From Gammaproteobacteria bacterium (GTDB taxonomy: Bacteria > Pseudomonadota > Gammaproteobacteria > Pseudomonadales > Halieaceae), in NCBI GenBank assembly GCA_024742415.1, contig JANSYN010000003.1, forward strand, positions 62,001 through 126,000: a stretch of DNA of 64,000 nt, written 5' to 3'. Every line of letters starts with the position of its first letter. The first letter of the stretch is position 1. The position numbers and the translations under genes are program-made. Shown one piece after another: positions 25,574 to 35,493 of the stretch. The notes beneath the pieces are model-generated. The model was not told where the DNA came from and searched no databases. It saw only the letters and a program-made list of their open reading frames with translations.

Positions 25574-25731
25574 AGCTGAACCTTTTGTGACGTTCTGTTG
25601 GGTGGCTTGCAAGTGTCTGTAATGCACGCACCTGAATCAATGGCTGGCGCAATCATGCAACTGCAAAAGTCTGCATAGCCCCAAAAGGGTCTAGCCCATT
25701 GAACCGCGTTGCAGGTGCCAACATCCCCGTG

Positions 25732-27849
25732 CTATTCGTCCGTGCGCGGTGCCCCGACATAGTCAACATAGATAGGTGAAGTCCACGCGTGCGGTTCGGC
25801 CGGGCTAAGGCAATCCTCATCGGCCGGTGCATTTTCGTCAATGCAGTAGCGCCTTTCGATGCAGTTGCCCGCATCGTCATGCTGACAGCCAAAGGGGTCA
25901 CCACTGATCAAGGGCTCGGCCCGCTGCAGAACCCGTGCATAGTACAGCGCTGGCCGTTGCACCGATGCAAACTCCGGGTCATCGAATTCCGCGCTGCAAC
26001 CGGTGCCATCTGCGGGGCAGTCGAATACCTTCCAGCGGTGGTCGATCAGTGCTGCAACAGGCTCCGCCGGATCGACCTGTGGTCGAATACGTACGATTTC
26101 AATGCGCTCTACAGGTTTGCGCCGGTCGGCAGGATGATAGCACTGGCCACCACACAGCGATGCGACGCGCGCATCGCCCAGCGCCGAGCGTGCATATCCA
26201 GGACACCCCGGCTGTTGTTCAAAAGCACCCAGTGCCTTGACGCGAAAGCGCGGAGTTTGTGACATCACAACCTCGCTGCCCATGGGTACTTGCCCCGCCG
26301 GCCCATTGAGCAGGTCGAACCAGACCAGTGTTCTGTCGCCGGAGGTGGCGTAAACGTGACGTTGCTCCAGGCCCTGCCAGATGGCATCCCGGTGGCGCCC
26401 ATTGGCGTGCACGGCAACGAGCCCGCCCGTGTAGTAAAAGCTGCCTGATTCCCTGTCCGCTGTGTAGGACCATGTCGGTTCACCGCTGACGCTCTTGTTG
26501 TCGGTAGCGAGTCGCCGGTTGACTTCCTTGTACGAATTGCCCGGCCGCGCCAGGTGGTTGTCGCTGGAGCCGATGAGTCCAAAGCGCGTGCGCCTGGGTC
26601 TGCCCTGCGCATCAAAACCCAGCGCCAGATTGTATTGCGTTGACTGCCGTGGCACATACATGGAAGCGGGCTGAAAGGTATTTTGCAACTGGCCGCAACC
26701 GGCCCAGTCGTCGAGTGTGGCATTGGCAATGACGTTACGACCCTTGCGCGGGCCTGCTTGCAGGAACGCGCTCACGGTGCGCTCTATCTCTTGCGCGCAT
26801 TGTGCTGACGCGGGATCGTCGCAGCGTGCGCGTATGATCTGCGCTGCCTGTTGACAGCACGGGGTGAAATTCGGCGTTGCATCGGGGCAAACAAGGTCTC
26901 CGCTGTCGTCGACCGCGATACGTTGAAAATCCTCGTAGCGCTCTGAGTTGCCATGTCCTGAATAGGTTTCCAGCAGGCGCTGGTACCGCGCTTCGTACTC
27001 ATCCAGCTGGTTGCGGAAGTCAGCGGTAAGCGGGTTGGTTGTGCCCCAGGCAAGACCATGTGGTATGACCAGGCTGTCCAGGGCCCATTCGTCCAGCTTC
27101 CTGTAAAGCACCGAGGGCGTAGCCGCGACTTCGCGGCAGTCATCGGGCAAGTCTCGCACGGGTACGTTGGCGGCGCAGGTCGGGGTCTCGCGTGACTCCT
27201 TGAAGTACCAGCCCATGTCAGCGCTGGTTTGCAGGTCTTCCGCCAGGCTAATCAGTCCCAGCAGTGGCGCAGGCACCCGCGTAAAGATGTAGTTGCGGGC
27301 AGAGGCAATGGGGCGTGTGGGTGTTGCGCCCTCCTCCCAGGTGCGAAAAATCACGTTCTTGTGGCCGTAGTGGCTGGGCACGTCGTCGCTGTTACCGTTG
27401 GACCATTCCCACCCGACAAAAGACACCATGTCGGGAAACTGCGCGTCACCTGCGTTGGCATTGCAGGCCCGCACGGCATCGACCGTGTCGGCCCAGACGC
27501 GCGGCGTCAGGCCTTCCGCATGATCATTGATACTCCAGAAATCCAGTGCCGAGCAGTAGCGCGCGTAATCGCACGCATCGGCAGGTGTTACCACTCCCAC
27601 GTCTTTCATCAACGCCGTGTTGAATACGTAGGCATCCAGTGAATAGTTTGTATGGGTATGCAAGTCGCCGAACAGTATCTGTGGCTCGCCCGCTGCCTGG
27701 ACAATCGCGGGGCGCGGGCCGGCAGTGACTGGCAGGGATTGCCACGGGCCACCGCCCGCCAGCCCGCTGCCTACCGCGTAGAACCAGCCAGTGGCAAGTA
27801 CCAGCATGCCCAGTAGCACCAGTGCCAGAAGTACCATTTTTCTTAGCAT
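25732..27849 (-). CDS. DUF3604 domain-containing, membrane-anchored protein
   Basis: 705 aa from the ATG at 27849 with AAGGAG 10 bases upstream; a GTG seven codons earlier is less likely. An N-terminal hydrophobic anchor (residues 5-27) precedes a large periplasmic DUF3604 domain opening with ILFGDLHTHTNYSLDAYVFN, a PHP/metallophosphoesterase-like His-rich segment. Cys pairs (for example CCQQAAQIIRARC) fit an exported, disulfide-bonded protein. DUF3604 proteins are frequent near sulfatases and TonB receptors; a hydrolytic role is plausible but unproven. Confidence 0.85.
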   Translation of the reverse strand: MLRKMVLLALVLLGMLVLATGWFYAVGSGLAGGGPWQSLPVTAGPRPAIVQAAGEPQILFGDLHTHTNYSLDAYVFNTALMKDVGVVTPADACDYARYCSALDFWSINDHAEGLTPRVWADTVDAVRACNANAGDAQFPDMVSFVGWEWSNGNSDDVPSHYGHKNVIFRTWEEGATPTRPIASARNYIFTRVPAPLLGLISLAEDLQTSADMGWYFKESRETPTCAANVPVRDLPDDCREVAATPSVLYRKLDEWALDSLVIPHGLAWGTTNPLTADFRNQLDEYEARYQRLLETYSGHGNSERYEDFQRIAVDDSGDLVCPDATPNFTPCCQQAAQIIRARCDDPASAQCAQEIERTVSAFLQAGPRKGRNVIANATLDDWAGCGQLQNTFQPASMYVPRQSTQYNLALGFDAQGRPRRTRFGLIGSSDNHLARPGNSYKEVNRRLATDNKSVSGEPTWSYTADRESGSFYYTGGLVAVHANGRHRDAIWQGLEQRHVYATSGDRTLVWFDLLNGPAGQVPMGSEVVMSQTPRFRVKALGAFEQQPGCPGYARSALGDARVASLCGGQCYHPADRRKPVERIEIVRIRPQVDPAEPVAALIDHRWKVFDCPADGTGCSAEFDDPEFASVQRPALYYARVLQRAEPLISGDPFGCQHDDAGNCIERRYCIDENAPADEDCLSPAEPHAWTSPIYVDYVGAPRTDE

Positions 27850-27927
27850 AGTCTCGTGACTCCTTGGCACCCTGTCGTGTCAGCTGTTATCGGCACGCGA
27901 TGTCTCTGTCGGGTGCTGTGATTGCCT

Positions 27928-29631
27928 TCACAGCAGTTTGAGCAGTTGCTCAAACACGCGAATCACTGCGCCGTGATACCAGGGCACTGGTGGGTCTTCC
28001 TCGGGCACCCCATATTGGATGCGCAATGCCGCCAGCTGCCGCTTTAACAGAGCAATCTCTGCGGCACGTTCGGGACGGCCGTACAGATTGGCCTGCTCTT
28101 GTGGGTCCGTGTGCAGGTCAAACAGCTCCCATTCGTCGTCCTGGTAATAGTGAATAAGTTTCATGCGTCCGGTGTGAATGCCGTAGTGACGTGCCACGCC
28201 GTGAAAGCCCGGATTCTCATAGAAGTGGTAATACAGCGCCTCGCGCCATTGCGTAGGCTCTTGCTGCAGTAGCGGCAGCATATTCCTGCCGTGCATGGGC
28301 TGCGGTGCAACCACTCCGGCAGCGGCGAGTAGCGTGGGCGCAAAATCGATGTTCTGTACCAGTGCCTGCGAACTGCTGCCAGCTTCCACCTGGCCTGGCC
28401 ATTGCACCAGCAAGGGTACGCGGGAGGACACTTCATCCATCCAGCGCTTGTCAAACCAGCCGTTCTCACCAAGGAAAAACCCCTGGTCGGACGTGTAGAT
28501 GACGATTGTATTTTCCAGCAGGTCATTGGCCGCCAGATAGTCAAGCAGTCGGCCTATCTCCCTGTCCATGCTTTTGACGGCGGCAGCATAGGTCTTGATA
28601 TAGCGTTGGTACTTCCAGCGAACCTGCGCGTCGCCGCTGGGTTTGAGTCGGGCATACTGTGCATTGCCGGCAGAGAAGGCTTTCTCCCACAGGGTTGCTT
28701 GTTCGGGCGTTAAATGACGTGGCATGCTCAGCTTGACGTCGTTGTTGGTCATCCAGTCTGCGATGGACATTCTCGCCTCACGCCGGGCAGCGACTTCATC
28801 GCTCAAATCGCGCAGTAATGTTGGCGGCTCCTCGATACGCGCGTCTTCGTCCCAGTCGCGCAGTTCCTGCGGCCCTGGCAGCCAGTCCCGATGCGGCGTC
28901 TTGTGGTTGTAGATCAAGAAGAAGGGCTCTGGCCTGCTGGCGTTCTCTGCCAGCCACGCAATGGCTTTGTCGGTGATGATGTTGGCCACATACCCGCTGG
29001 TTTTTTCTATCCCCTGGGCGCTGCGGAACTCGGGGTTGTAGTATGTCCCCTGTTCGAAACTGTTATGGATGACTTCCCAGTGATCAAACCCCACCGGATC
29101 ACTGTACAGGTGCCACTTGCCGACAACTGCCGTGCTATAACCCGCTTCCTGTAAAAGCAAAGGTAGTGTCTGTTGTTCGCCATTGAAGGGTCCGGACCAT
29201 TCATTGCTGTAAAAGCCGTTGGCGTGACTATGCTTGCCGGTCAGCATCGTGGCGCGACTCGGCCCACAGATTGAATTTGCCACGTAGGCCCGATCAAAAC
29301 GCATCCCGTTTCGCGCGATCCGATCAATGTTCGGTGTAGACAGCTGCAGGCGCGATTCGCCGTAGGCGCTGACCGCGGCAACGGCATGATCGTCAGACAT
29401 AATAAACAGGATGTTCGGGGGCTTTGCTGCCGCGGGCACCGTCCACAGTGCCCCTACAAGAAGCAGCAGAAGCAGCGCACGGGCCGAATGCCCCGCCGCG
29501 CACAGCCTGCGGGCCTGTCGCTGCCTCGCGCCGGGAGGCCGGATTGCGCACCTCCCGGCCGGCAACTGCGCTGTCTGGCGCAACAACGCGAGCAGGTGCG
29601 GGTGACATGAAGGCTGGTGTTCTGAGTCCAT
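27928..29631 (-). CDS. S1-family sulfatase (formylglycine-dependent), exported
   Basis: 567 aa from the ATG at 29631, supported by AAGGAAG 9 bases upstream. The active-site motif CGPSRATMLTG places the Cys to be converted to formylglycine at 122, after NILFIMSDDH with metal ligands Asp80 and Asp81. The signal-like helix (residues 51-68) follows an unusual 50-residue Arg-rich N-terminal stretch, so the true export start could be debated, though no better start codon exists. It removes sulfate esters from a carbohydrate or related substrate in the periplasm. It sits 11 bases after a second sulfatase gene. Confidence 0.9.
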   Translation of the reverse strand: MDSEHQPSCHPHLLALLRQTAQLPAGRCAIRPPGARQRQARRLCAAGHSARALLLLLLVGALWTVPAAAKPPNILFIMSDDHAVAAVSAYGESRLQLSTPNIDRIARNGMRFDRAYVANSICGPSRATMLTGKHSHANGFYSNEWSGPFNGEQQTLPLLLQEAGYSTAVVGKWHLYSDPVGFDHWEVIHNSFEQGTYYNPEFRSAQGIEKTSGYVANIITDKAIAWLAENASRPEPFFLIYNHKTPHRDWLPGPQELRDWDEDARIEEPPTLLRDLSDEVAARREARMSIADWMTNNDVKLSMPRHLTPEQATLWEKAFSAGNAQYARLKPSGDAQVRWKYQRYIKTYAAAVKSMDREIGRLLDYLAANDLLENTIVIYTSDQGFFLGENGWFDKRWMDEVSSRVPLLVQWPGQVEAGSSSQALVQNIDFAPTLLAAAGVVAPQPMHGRNMLPLLQQEPTQWREALYYHFYENPGFHGVARHYGIHTGRMKLIHYYQDDEWELFDLHTDPQEQANLYGRPERAAEIALLKRQLAALRIQYGVPEEDPPVPWYHGAVIRVFEQLLKLL

Positions 29632-29642
29632 GTTCAGCTTCC

Positions 29643-31409
29643 TTATTTCGCAGGCACGACGACGGTAACTACGTTGCTTTCTTCCCAACCGTAGCGCACC
29701 GCCTTGGCCTCGACAGTAGTGCCCGGGCTTACCGGCACCGGCCTGCTGTAGAGCTGCCAGGCCCCGTTGTTGATGCGATAGCCCACTGAGGCGGATTCAC
29801 TGGTGCTCAGTTGCAGGCGACCTTCATCCAGTTGCGCAACGGGCGGCGCGGTCACCGGTGTTGTGCCTTCGGGCTGAAAGTCCTGTGCCATTGAGCTTTC
29901 AGGCCTGTCGCTCCAGTCCTCGATGCTATCCAGCCAGGCTTCCAGTGCCAGGCGCATGCGATCAGCGTCCAGTTGGTACTGCGGTTGCTCAAGCACGTTG
30001 TTGAGCTCGAAGGGATCTTTCTGCAGGTCGAACAGGCGCTCCTCCCCTACGGGTTCGAACCACAATCGTTGCCTGGCATTGAGCCGGCCGTCTTCATAGA
30101 GCGCGCGCATTTCGCGCACCATGTCGATATTGTCGCGAAAGCGCAGCGGATGACCGCCAGCGAGGTGGGGATGCCAGCTACGAATATACTTGAAGCGCTC
30201 ATCCGAGACTGCGCGTTGCCGATCCGGTATTTCATCAATCCGGTCGCGCGAGGCGAAGACGTAGCGCCTGCGCTCGCCGCTTAAAAAATCACGGCCGTGC
30301 ATGTGCGCGGGTACTTCCACACCGGCCAGTCGCAGCACTGTGGGTGCGATATCAACAAAGCTCACCATGCGTAGATCAACCGAGCCTGGCGCAACGCCCT
30401 GGGGCCGATACGCTTCTGGCCAGCGAATAATCATCGGGACCTTGATGCCGGAGTCGTACAGTTCACGCTTGCCGCGCGGCAACCCGTCACCGTGATCGGT
30501 GGTCCAGATGACGATCGTAGAATCTGCCAACCCGTCGCTTTCGAGTTGCTTGAGCAAGGCACCCACCTGCCTGTCCATGATTGCAATGTTATCGTAATGA
30601 CGTGCCATGTCGGCGCGCACAGTCGGTGTGTCAGGGTAGTAAGGCGGTACGATAATCGCGGCGGGGTCGGTAGATTGCGCCAGTTCCACGTCGGGCGATT
30701 GCACCGCGCGCAGCACCTGCATCACCAGGTGGATAATACTGTGTGGCCAGTGTCCCAGTGGCTGGAATATGCCGCTTTCGTGGGTGACCGCAAAATTCGT
30801 GAAGCCGAAAAAGGGCTGTGACGGCTTGCGATTGCGCCAGCTGGTGTCGCGCCCGGTGTCGTCCCAGATCGTAAATGGCCCGGAGCGCCAGAAAGGGCCG
30901 CTGAACTGGTAGTCCAGTTTCGTATCCGTGTAGGTGTAGTAGCCCGCACGTCTTAACAACTCCGGATAGGCTTTGGCGTAAGGCGGTGGTACCGACAGGT
31001 AGCCGCCATTGGGGCCGCCGCTACTGCGCATGTGCTGGCTGCCGGTGGCAATCTGATGCATGCCCAGAATGTGCGCCGCCCGGCTCGGCGCACACACACC
31101 GGCCGTGGTAAACGTGTTGGGGTACATCACACCCTGCTGTGCCAGAGCATCCAGGTTGGGGGTGTCTGCCACCGGATCACCAAAGCGTCCGACCCTGGCG
31201 CTCATGTCTTCTGCCATTAGCAGCAGTATGTTAGGCGCAGCGCGTGCTGGCGCGTTATGGCGTGCTGTTCCGCTTGCGGTAGTTTGTGCCGTTTGTGCAG
31301 AATCTACCGCGGGACTCGATGCGAGCACCAGGGCATGCCCTTGCAGCACTGGCAAGAGCAGACCCGACAGCAGGCCAATAACGATAACTCGCACCGCGCT
31401 CAAAACCAT
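29643..31409 (-). CDS. S1-family sulfatase with C-terminal beta-rich domain
   Basis: 588 aa, ATG at 31409 inside the end of the TonB-receptor gene (10-base overlap). A signal peptide covers residues 1-28. The formylglycine motif is VCAPSRAAHILGMHQ with Cys106, after LLLMAEDMS (62-70), where Glu67-Asp68 replace the more usual Asp pair. The last 80 residues (YRINNGAWQLYSRPVPVSPG, then VEAKAVRYGW) form a small domain resembling the chitobiase/hexosaminidase C-terminal type, possibly glycan-contacting. It hydrolyses sulfate esters, probably in the periplasm. Confidence 0.9.
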   Translation of the reverse strand: MVLSAVRVIVIGLLSGLLLPVLQGHALVLASSPAVDSAQTAQTTASGTARHNAPARAAPNILLLMAEDMSARVGRFGDPVADTPNLDALAQQGVMYPNTFTTAGVCAPSRAAHILGMHQIATGSQHMRSSGGPNGGYLSVPPPYAKAYPELLRRAGYYTYTDTKLDYQFSGPFWRSGPFTIWDDTGRDTSWRNRKPSQPFFGFTNFAVTHESGIFQPLGHWPHSIIHLVMQVLRAVQSPDVELAQSTDPAAIIVPPYYPDTPTVRADMARHYDNIAIMDRQVGALLKQLESDGLADSTIVIWTTDHGDGLPRGKRELYDSGIKVPMIIRWPEAYRPQGVAPGSVDLRMVSFVDIAPTVLRLAGVEVPAHMHGRDFLSGERRRYVFASRDRIDEIPDRQRAVSDERFKYIRSWHPHLAGGHPLRFRDNIDMVREMRALYEDGRLNARQRLWFEPVGEERLFDLQKDPFELNNVLEQPQYQLDADRMRLALEAWLDSIEDWSDRPESSMAQDFQPEGTTPVTAPPVAQLDEGRLQLSTSESASVGYRINNGAWQLYSRPVPVSPGTTVEAKAVRYGWEESNVVTVVVPAK

Positions 31410-33721
31410 TTGTAGCGCAACTCCAGGCCATACGTACGCTCTGCGAGCTTGCCGTAGATATGGTTATAGCCATTTGGAACAATATTGGGATTGTTCGCGA
31501 AGATCACCGAGGCGTAGAACTCATCCGTCACGTTTTTCACGAAGGCGGTGACCTTCCAGCGATTGTCCGGCCCCAGTAATGCGATCGACGTATCCACAAT
31601 CGTGTAGGCATCCTGCACGGTATTGTCGTCCTGCGTGATCGAATACAGTACATCGTCCTGTGCCCGCACTGCACCGAGAAGGTCAACCTTCAGGCCATTA
31701 TCCAGCGGTATGCTATAGGTACCGGTCAGGTTCAGTTTCCAGTCAGGCGAAAATGGCAGATCGCCGCCGGACAAGTCCTGTAGATCATTGGGGCATTCAC
31801 CACGGAAGACTTGTCCGCCGCTGCAGGGGCCCTCGGCGTAGTCCTCGATGCTTGCGTCGATCAACGCCGCGCCGCCACTGAGCCTGAAGCGCTCGGTCAC
31901 CTGCGCAAGAAAATCAATCTCCAGTCCCAACGTGGAGACTTCCCCGGCGTTGATCAGCAGGAAACTGCCGGGATCGTCGTCTGGATCGCAAGCCGGATCG
32001 TCGGCCGGACAGTCTGGTATTCCATCGGGATCAAAAAATGCCTGGGCCTGAAACTCGTCGTAAACCGCGTAAAACAAGGCGGCGTTAATACGCAGGCGCC
32101 CGTCCAGGGTCGTGGTCTTCAGCCCCAGTTCCCAGGCGTCGGAGGTTTCCGGCTCTACCGGTTCAAGATCGACTGGATCCGTGCCGAAGATAATATCAAA
32201 GGCGGGACCCTTATAGCCCTGGGTGAAGCTCAGGTAAGTCATCCCGACATCGCTGTAATCCCATTGCAGGGCAATCTTGCCGGATAAATCGTTCTCAGAG
32301 GTTCCCCCCGGCGTGGGTGGTACCGAGTTGGGAAGGCCAAGGCCCTGACCGTCCTGAACGCGCTCGAAGAGGAAATCCACTTCATCTTCGGTATAGCGCG
32401 CGCCCAGGATCAGGCGCACATCCCGGGAAACGTTCCAGGTGGCTTCACCAAAAGCAGCCCAGTTGGTGGTATCGACGCTAAAGTCGGCAAAGGCCGAGCC
32501 GGGAGAGCCGTCGACGATTTCGAATTCGCGCAGGAATTCGCGCTCTACGTCCTGGTCAAAGTAAAACAGGCCGGCCACATAGGTAAGTTTGTCATCTGCG
32601 GGCGACAGCAGGCGCAGCTCCTGAGTGGCCTGTTCGGTTTGCGTTTCCCCGAACTGGTTGAAGCCGAGCGCATCGATGGGCTGCGAGTCGATGTCGCCGA
32701 AGCCGTTTACCTTGAACTCGCGTCGCGCGGTAATCGAGGTTAGCGTGTACTGTCCGATATCCCAGTTTATCTGCAGCGAATGCCCGGATGTCTTGCTGTC
32801 GCTAAAGGGAATCTGGTTGATGTTCAGGTCTTTGTTGTCCTCGCCGGGCACGACGGGCGCGATATTCGCCAGTATCTCGTCGACCGTCGCATCATTCCCG
32901 CCAAAAGGCTCTAAAGAGCGCAGCGGCGACCCGGTACAGTTACAGGACCTGTCGCTGTAGTCACTGGTGAACATCAGTTCCAGGTTATCTGCAGGCAGCC
33001 AGCGCAACTTGCCACGCACGGTCCATTCGTCACTGCCGTTGAGGTCATTGTCATCGAAGTCGTTGCGCGTGAAGTCGTCCACACTGATCCCGGTGGCCGA
33101 CAGGCGGTATCCCAGTGCGTCAGTGAGAGGGCCCGACAGCGTCGCACCTGCCCGGTACTCGTTGTCATTCACCGCCGTGGCACTGACCTCACCCGTGGTG
33201 GTCTCCGTGGGGTTCTGGGTGATCACATGCACCACCCCCGCCGTCGAGTTTTTGCCAAACAGCGTGCCTTGCGGCCCTCGCAGCACCTCGATGCGCGCGA
33301 TATCCAGCATCTGCATGAAGGCTTGTCCGGAGCGTCCGAGCACCACGCCATCGATCATGGTTGAAACACTGGGCTCAACTGCAGAACTGAACGACTGGGT
33401 GCCGATACCCCGAATGGAAAAAGAGGTCTGGCGCGGGTTGCCGCCCTTTTGCAGGTTCAGCGACGGCACCAGGAAGGTCAGCTCTTCTGCGCTGGTAATC
33501 TGGGCATCGAGTATGTCATCGGTAGTCAGTGCTGTGACGGCGACAGAGACATCCTGCAGGCTCGCTTCACGCTTGGTCGCAGTGACCAGAATCTCTTCCA
33601 GCACCCGCCGATCATTGGCTTGGGCGGCTGCCAATGGGCTGGCCAGGCAGGCGGCGATGCCTATGCTCGCAGCCACCGTCGGGAGCGACGGGTACCCCCG
33701 GAGCGCGGATGGTTGGCACAT
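31400..33721 (-). CDS. TonB-dependent outer-membrane receptor
   Basis: 773 aa from the ATG at 33721 with AGGAGA 7 bases upstream; the open frame continues upstream only as shadow of the GMC gene. It has a signal peptide (to about residue 34), a TonB-box/plug start EEILVTATKREASLQDVSVAV, plug motifs IRGIGTQSF and VLRGPQGTLFGKNSTAGVV, and a beta-barrel ending in the terminal aromatic residue (YKWF). It imports a large substrate across the outer membrane using TonB energy. Gene order receptor-sulfatase-sulfatase suggests a sulfated ligand. Confidence 0.93.
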   Translation of the reverse strand: MCQPSALRGYPSLPTVAASIGIAACLASPLAAAQANDRRVLEEILVTATKREASLQDVSVAVTALTTDDILDAQITSAEELTFLVPSLNLQKGGNPRQTSFSIRGIGTQSFSSAVEPSVSTMIDGVVLGRSGQAFMQMLDIARIEVLRGPQGTLFGKNSTAGVVHVITQNPTETTTGEVSATAVNDNEYRAGATLSGPLTDALGYRLSATGISVDDFTRNDFDDNDLNGSDEWTVRGKLRWLPADNLELMFTSDYSDRSCNCTGSPLRSLEPFGGNDATVDEILANIAPVVPGEDNKDLNINQIPFSDSKTSGHSLQINWDIGQYTLTSITARREFKVNGFGDIDSQPIDALGFNQFGETQTEQATQELRLLSPADDKLTYVAGLFYFDQDVEREFLREFEIVDGSPGSAFADFSVDTTNWAAFGEATWNVSRDVRLILGARYTEDEVDFLFERVQDGQGLGLPNSVPPTPGGTSENDLSGKIALQWDYSDVGMTYLSFTQGYKGPAFDIIFGTDPVDLEPVEPETSDAWELGLKTTTLDGRLRINAALFYAVYDEFQAQAFFDPDGIPDCPADDPACDPDDDPGSFLLINAGEVSTLGLEIDFLAQVTERFRLSGGAALIDASIEDYAEGPCSGGQVFRGECPNDLQDLSGGDLPFSPDWKLNLTGTYSIPLDNGLKVDLLGAVRAQDDVLYSITQDDNTVQDAYTIVDTSIALLGPDNRWKVTAFVKNVTDEFYASVIFANNPNIVPNGYNHIYGKLAERTYGLELRYKWF

Positions 33722-33783
33722 ACACTTTCTCCTGTAATTATTGTGGGTATGTCTTGTTGCCTGCCTGCGCGTTTCGCAGGGTT

Positions 33784-35484
33784 TTAAATGACTCCTGCGG
33801 CAAGCTGCTTGACCGCGTAATCGCAGGCACGCGCGGTAAACGCCATATATGTGAGCGAGGGGTTCACGCACGAGGCCGACGTCATAAAAGAGCCGTCGGT
33901 GACAAACAGGTTGTTCACATCGTGCGCCTGGTTCCAGCCATTGAGCACTGACGTGGCTGGATCCTTGCCCATGCGCGCCGTGCCCATCTCGTGAATGCCC
34001 TCGCCCGGCAAGGACATCTTGTCGTCTCCGGCGATCGTCAGGACCGCACCGGCCGCCTTGAGGATACGATCGGCCTGGCGCGTTGCGTCCCTGCGCAGAT
34101 TGACTTCGTTGTCGCTCCATTTCATATCGAAGGCGACTTGTGGCATGCCGAAGCGATCGCGTTCTTTGGCCAGGTACATGCGATTGGACTCACGCGGCAG
34201 GCACTCGGTAAAACCCGCGAGCGCGAAGATCCATGGGCCGGGCTTACGCAAATCTTCCTTGAGCCCGGCGCCAAACCCCCTGGCATTCAGCTGGGTCTGC
34301 CAGTCAGAGCGCAACAGGGCTGTCTGGTAGCCGTAGCCGCGCAGGAAATCCGCATCATCATCCTGGCCCTCGAGATTGCGAAAGCGCGGTATGTACAAGC
34401 CGGTGGGTCGATTGCCCAGGTAGTAGCTGTCCATATTGTCCAGAAACAGCCCCATGCCACTGAGACCCAGTGTGTGGTCCATCAGGTAATGACCCAGCAC
34501 ACCGCTGCGGTTCGCCAGCCCATCGGGAAACGCCTCGCTGGTTGAATTCATCAGTATCTGTGTACTGGCCACTGTGGAAGCGCACAGGAAAAACACCCTG
34601 GCGCTGAACGCGCTGCGCTCGCCGCTGACGGTATCGATGACATGCACCCGCGCGATCTTGCCGGTTTGTGGGTCGTGCTCAAGTCGTTCTACCAAGGCGT
34701 TGGCTTTCAGGGTCATGTTTCCCGTGGCAGTAGCCGCCGGGAGTGTGGAGCTTTGTGAGCTGAAGTAACTACCGGTTGAGCAGCCACGATGGCAGGGCCC
34801 GCAATAGTGGCAGGCACTGCGTCCCGGCAGATCTTCTGTCAGAACCGCCACGCGGCCATTGGTCAGCGTGATATCCGGCGCTTTCTTTTTCAGGCGGCCA
34901 TGAATGGTTTTTTCCAGGGCCATCCACGGCATTGGTTTCTGGAATTCGCTGTCCGGCAGTTGTGGCAGGTTTTCTGCCTTGCCGTTAATGCCCACGAATT
35001 TCTCGACATAGCTGTACCAGGGGGCGATATCACTGTAGCCGACGGGCCAGGCAACTCCGTGGCCGTCCTGTTCATTGGCACGAAAATCCATTTCGCTCCA
35101 GCGGTAGGTCTGGCGACCCCATAGCAATGAGCGCCCTCCTACGGTGTTGCCGCGAATCCACATGAAAGGGTCGGTGTCGTCTACAACATAGGGATTGTCT
35201 TTCTCATTCAGCCAGAACTGCCGGGTGGCCTCGGAAAACGCATAAACGCGGTTGGCCATCGGGTATTCGCTTTCGTACAGCTCGCGGGGTTTCTTGCCGT
35301 GGTATGGCAGCTTCCAGTCGGGGGCGTGTTCCCCAAGGTAACCTGAGCCATGTTGTAACTCGCGCCCGCGATCGAGCACTAATACCTTCAGGCCTTTCTC
35401 GGTGAGTTCCTTTGCCGCCCAACCGCCAGAAATGCCGGAGCCCACGACGATCGCGTCAAAGTCATAGTGTGTTGTTTCAATCAT
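33784..35484 (-). CDS. GMC-family FAD oxidoreductase with Cys cluster (glycoside dehydrogenase-like)
   Basis: 566 aa. The FAD-binding motif is VVGSGISGG (13-21); His498 (HEMGTARMG) and Asn541 (NPSLT) form the His-Asn pair typical of pyranose-oxidase-type GMC enzymes. A CxxCxxCxxxC cluster at 225, 228, 231 and 235 resembles the iron-sulfur site described for FAD-dependent sugar dehydrogenase large subunits. With the Tat-exported small subunit encoded 9 bases upstream it should form a periplasmic membrane-associated sugar or glycoside dehydrogenase, perhaps acting at C3 (inference). No signal peptide, so export would be by hitch-hiking on the small subunit. ATG with GAGGAAG. Confidence 0.9.
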   Translation of the reverse strand: MIETTHYDFDAIVVGSGISGGWAAKELTEKGLKVLVLDRGRELQHGSGYLGEHAPDWKLPYHGKKPRELYESEYPMANRVYAFSEATRQFWLNEKDNPYVVDDTDPFMWIRGNTVGGRSLLWGRQTYRWSEMDFRANEQDGHGVAWPVGYSDIAPWYSYVEKFVGINGKAENLPQLPDSEFQKPMPWMALEKTIHGRLKKKAPDITLTNGRVAVLTEDLPGRSACHYCGPCHRGCSTGSYFSSQSSTLPAATATGNMTLKANALVERLEHDPQTGKIARVHVIDTVSGERSAFSARVFFLCASTVASTQILMNSTSEAFPDGLANRSGVLGHYLMDHTLGLSGMGLFLDNMDSYYLGNRPTGLYIPRFRNLEGQDDDADFLRGYGYQTALLRSDWQTQLNARGFGAGLKEDLRKPGPWIFALAGFTECLPRESNRMYLAKERDRFGMPQVAFDMKWSDNEVNLRRDATRQADRILKAAGAVLTIAGDDKMSLPGEGIHEMGTARMGKDPATSVLNGWNQAHDVNNLFVTDGSFMTSASCVNPSLTYMAFTARACDYAVKQLAAGVI

Positions 35485-35493
35485 GTGTCTTCC

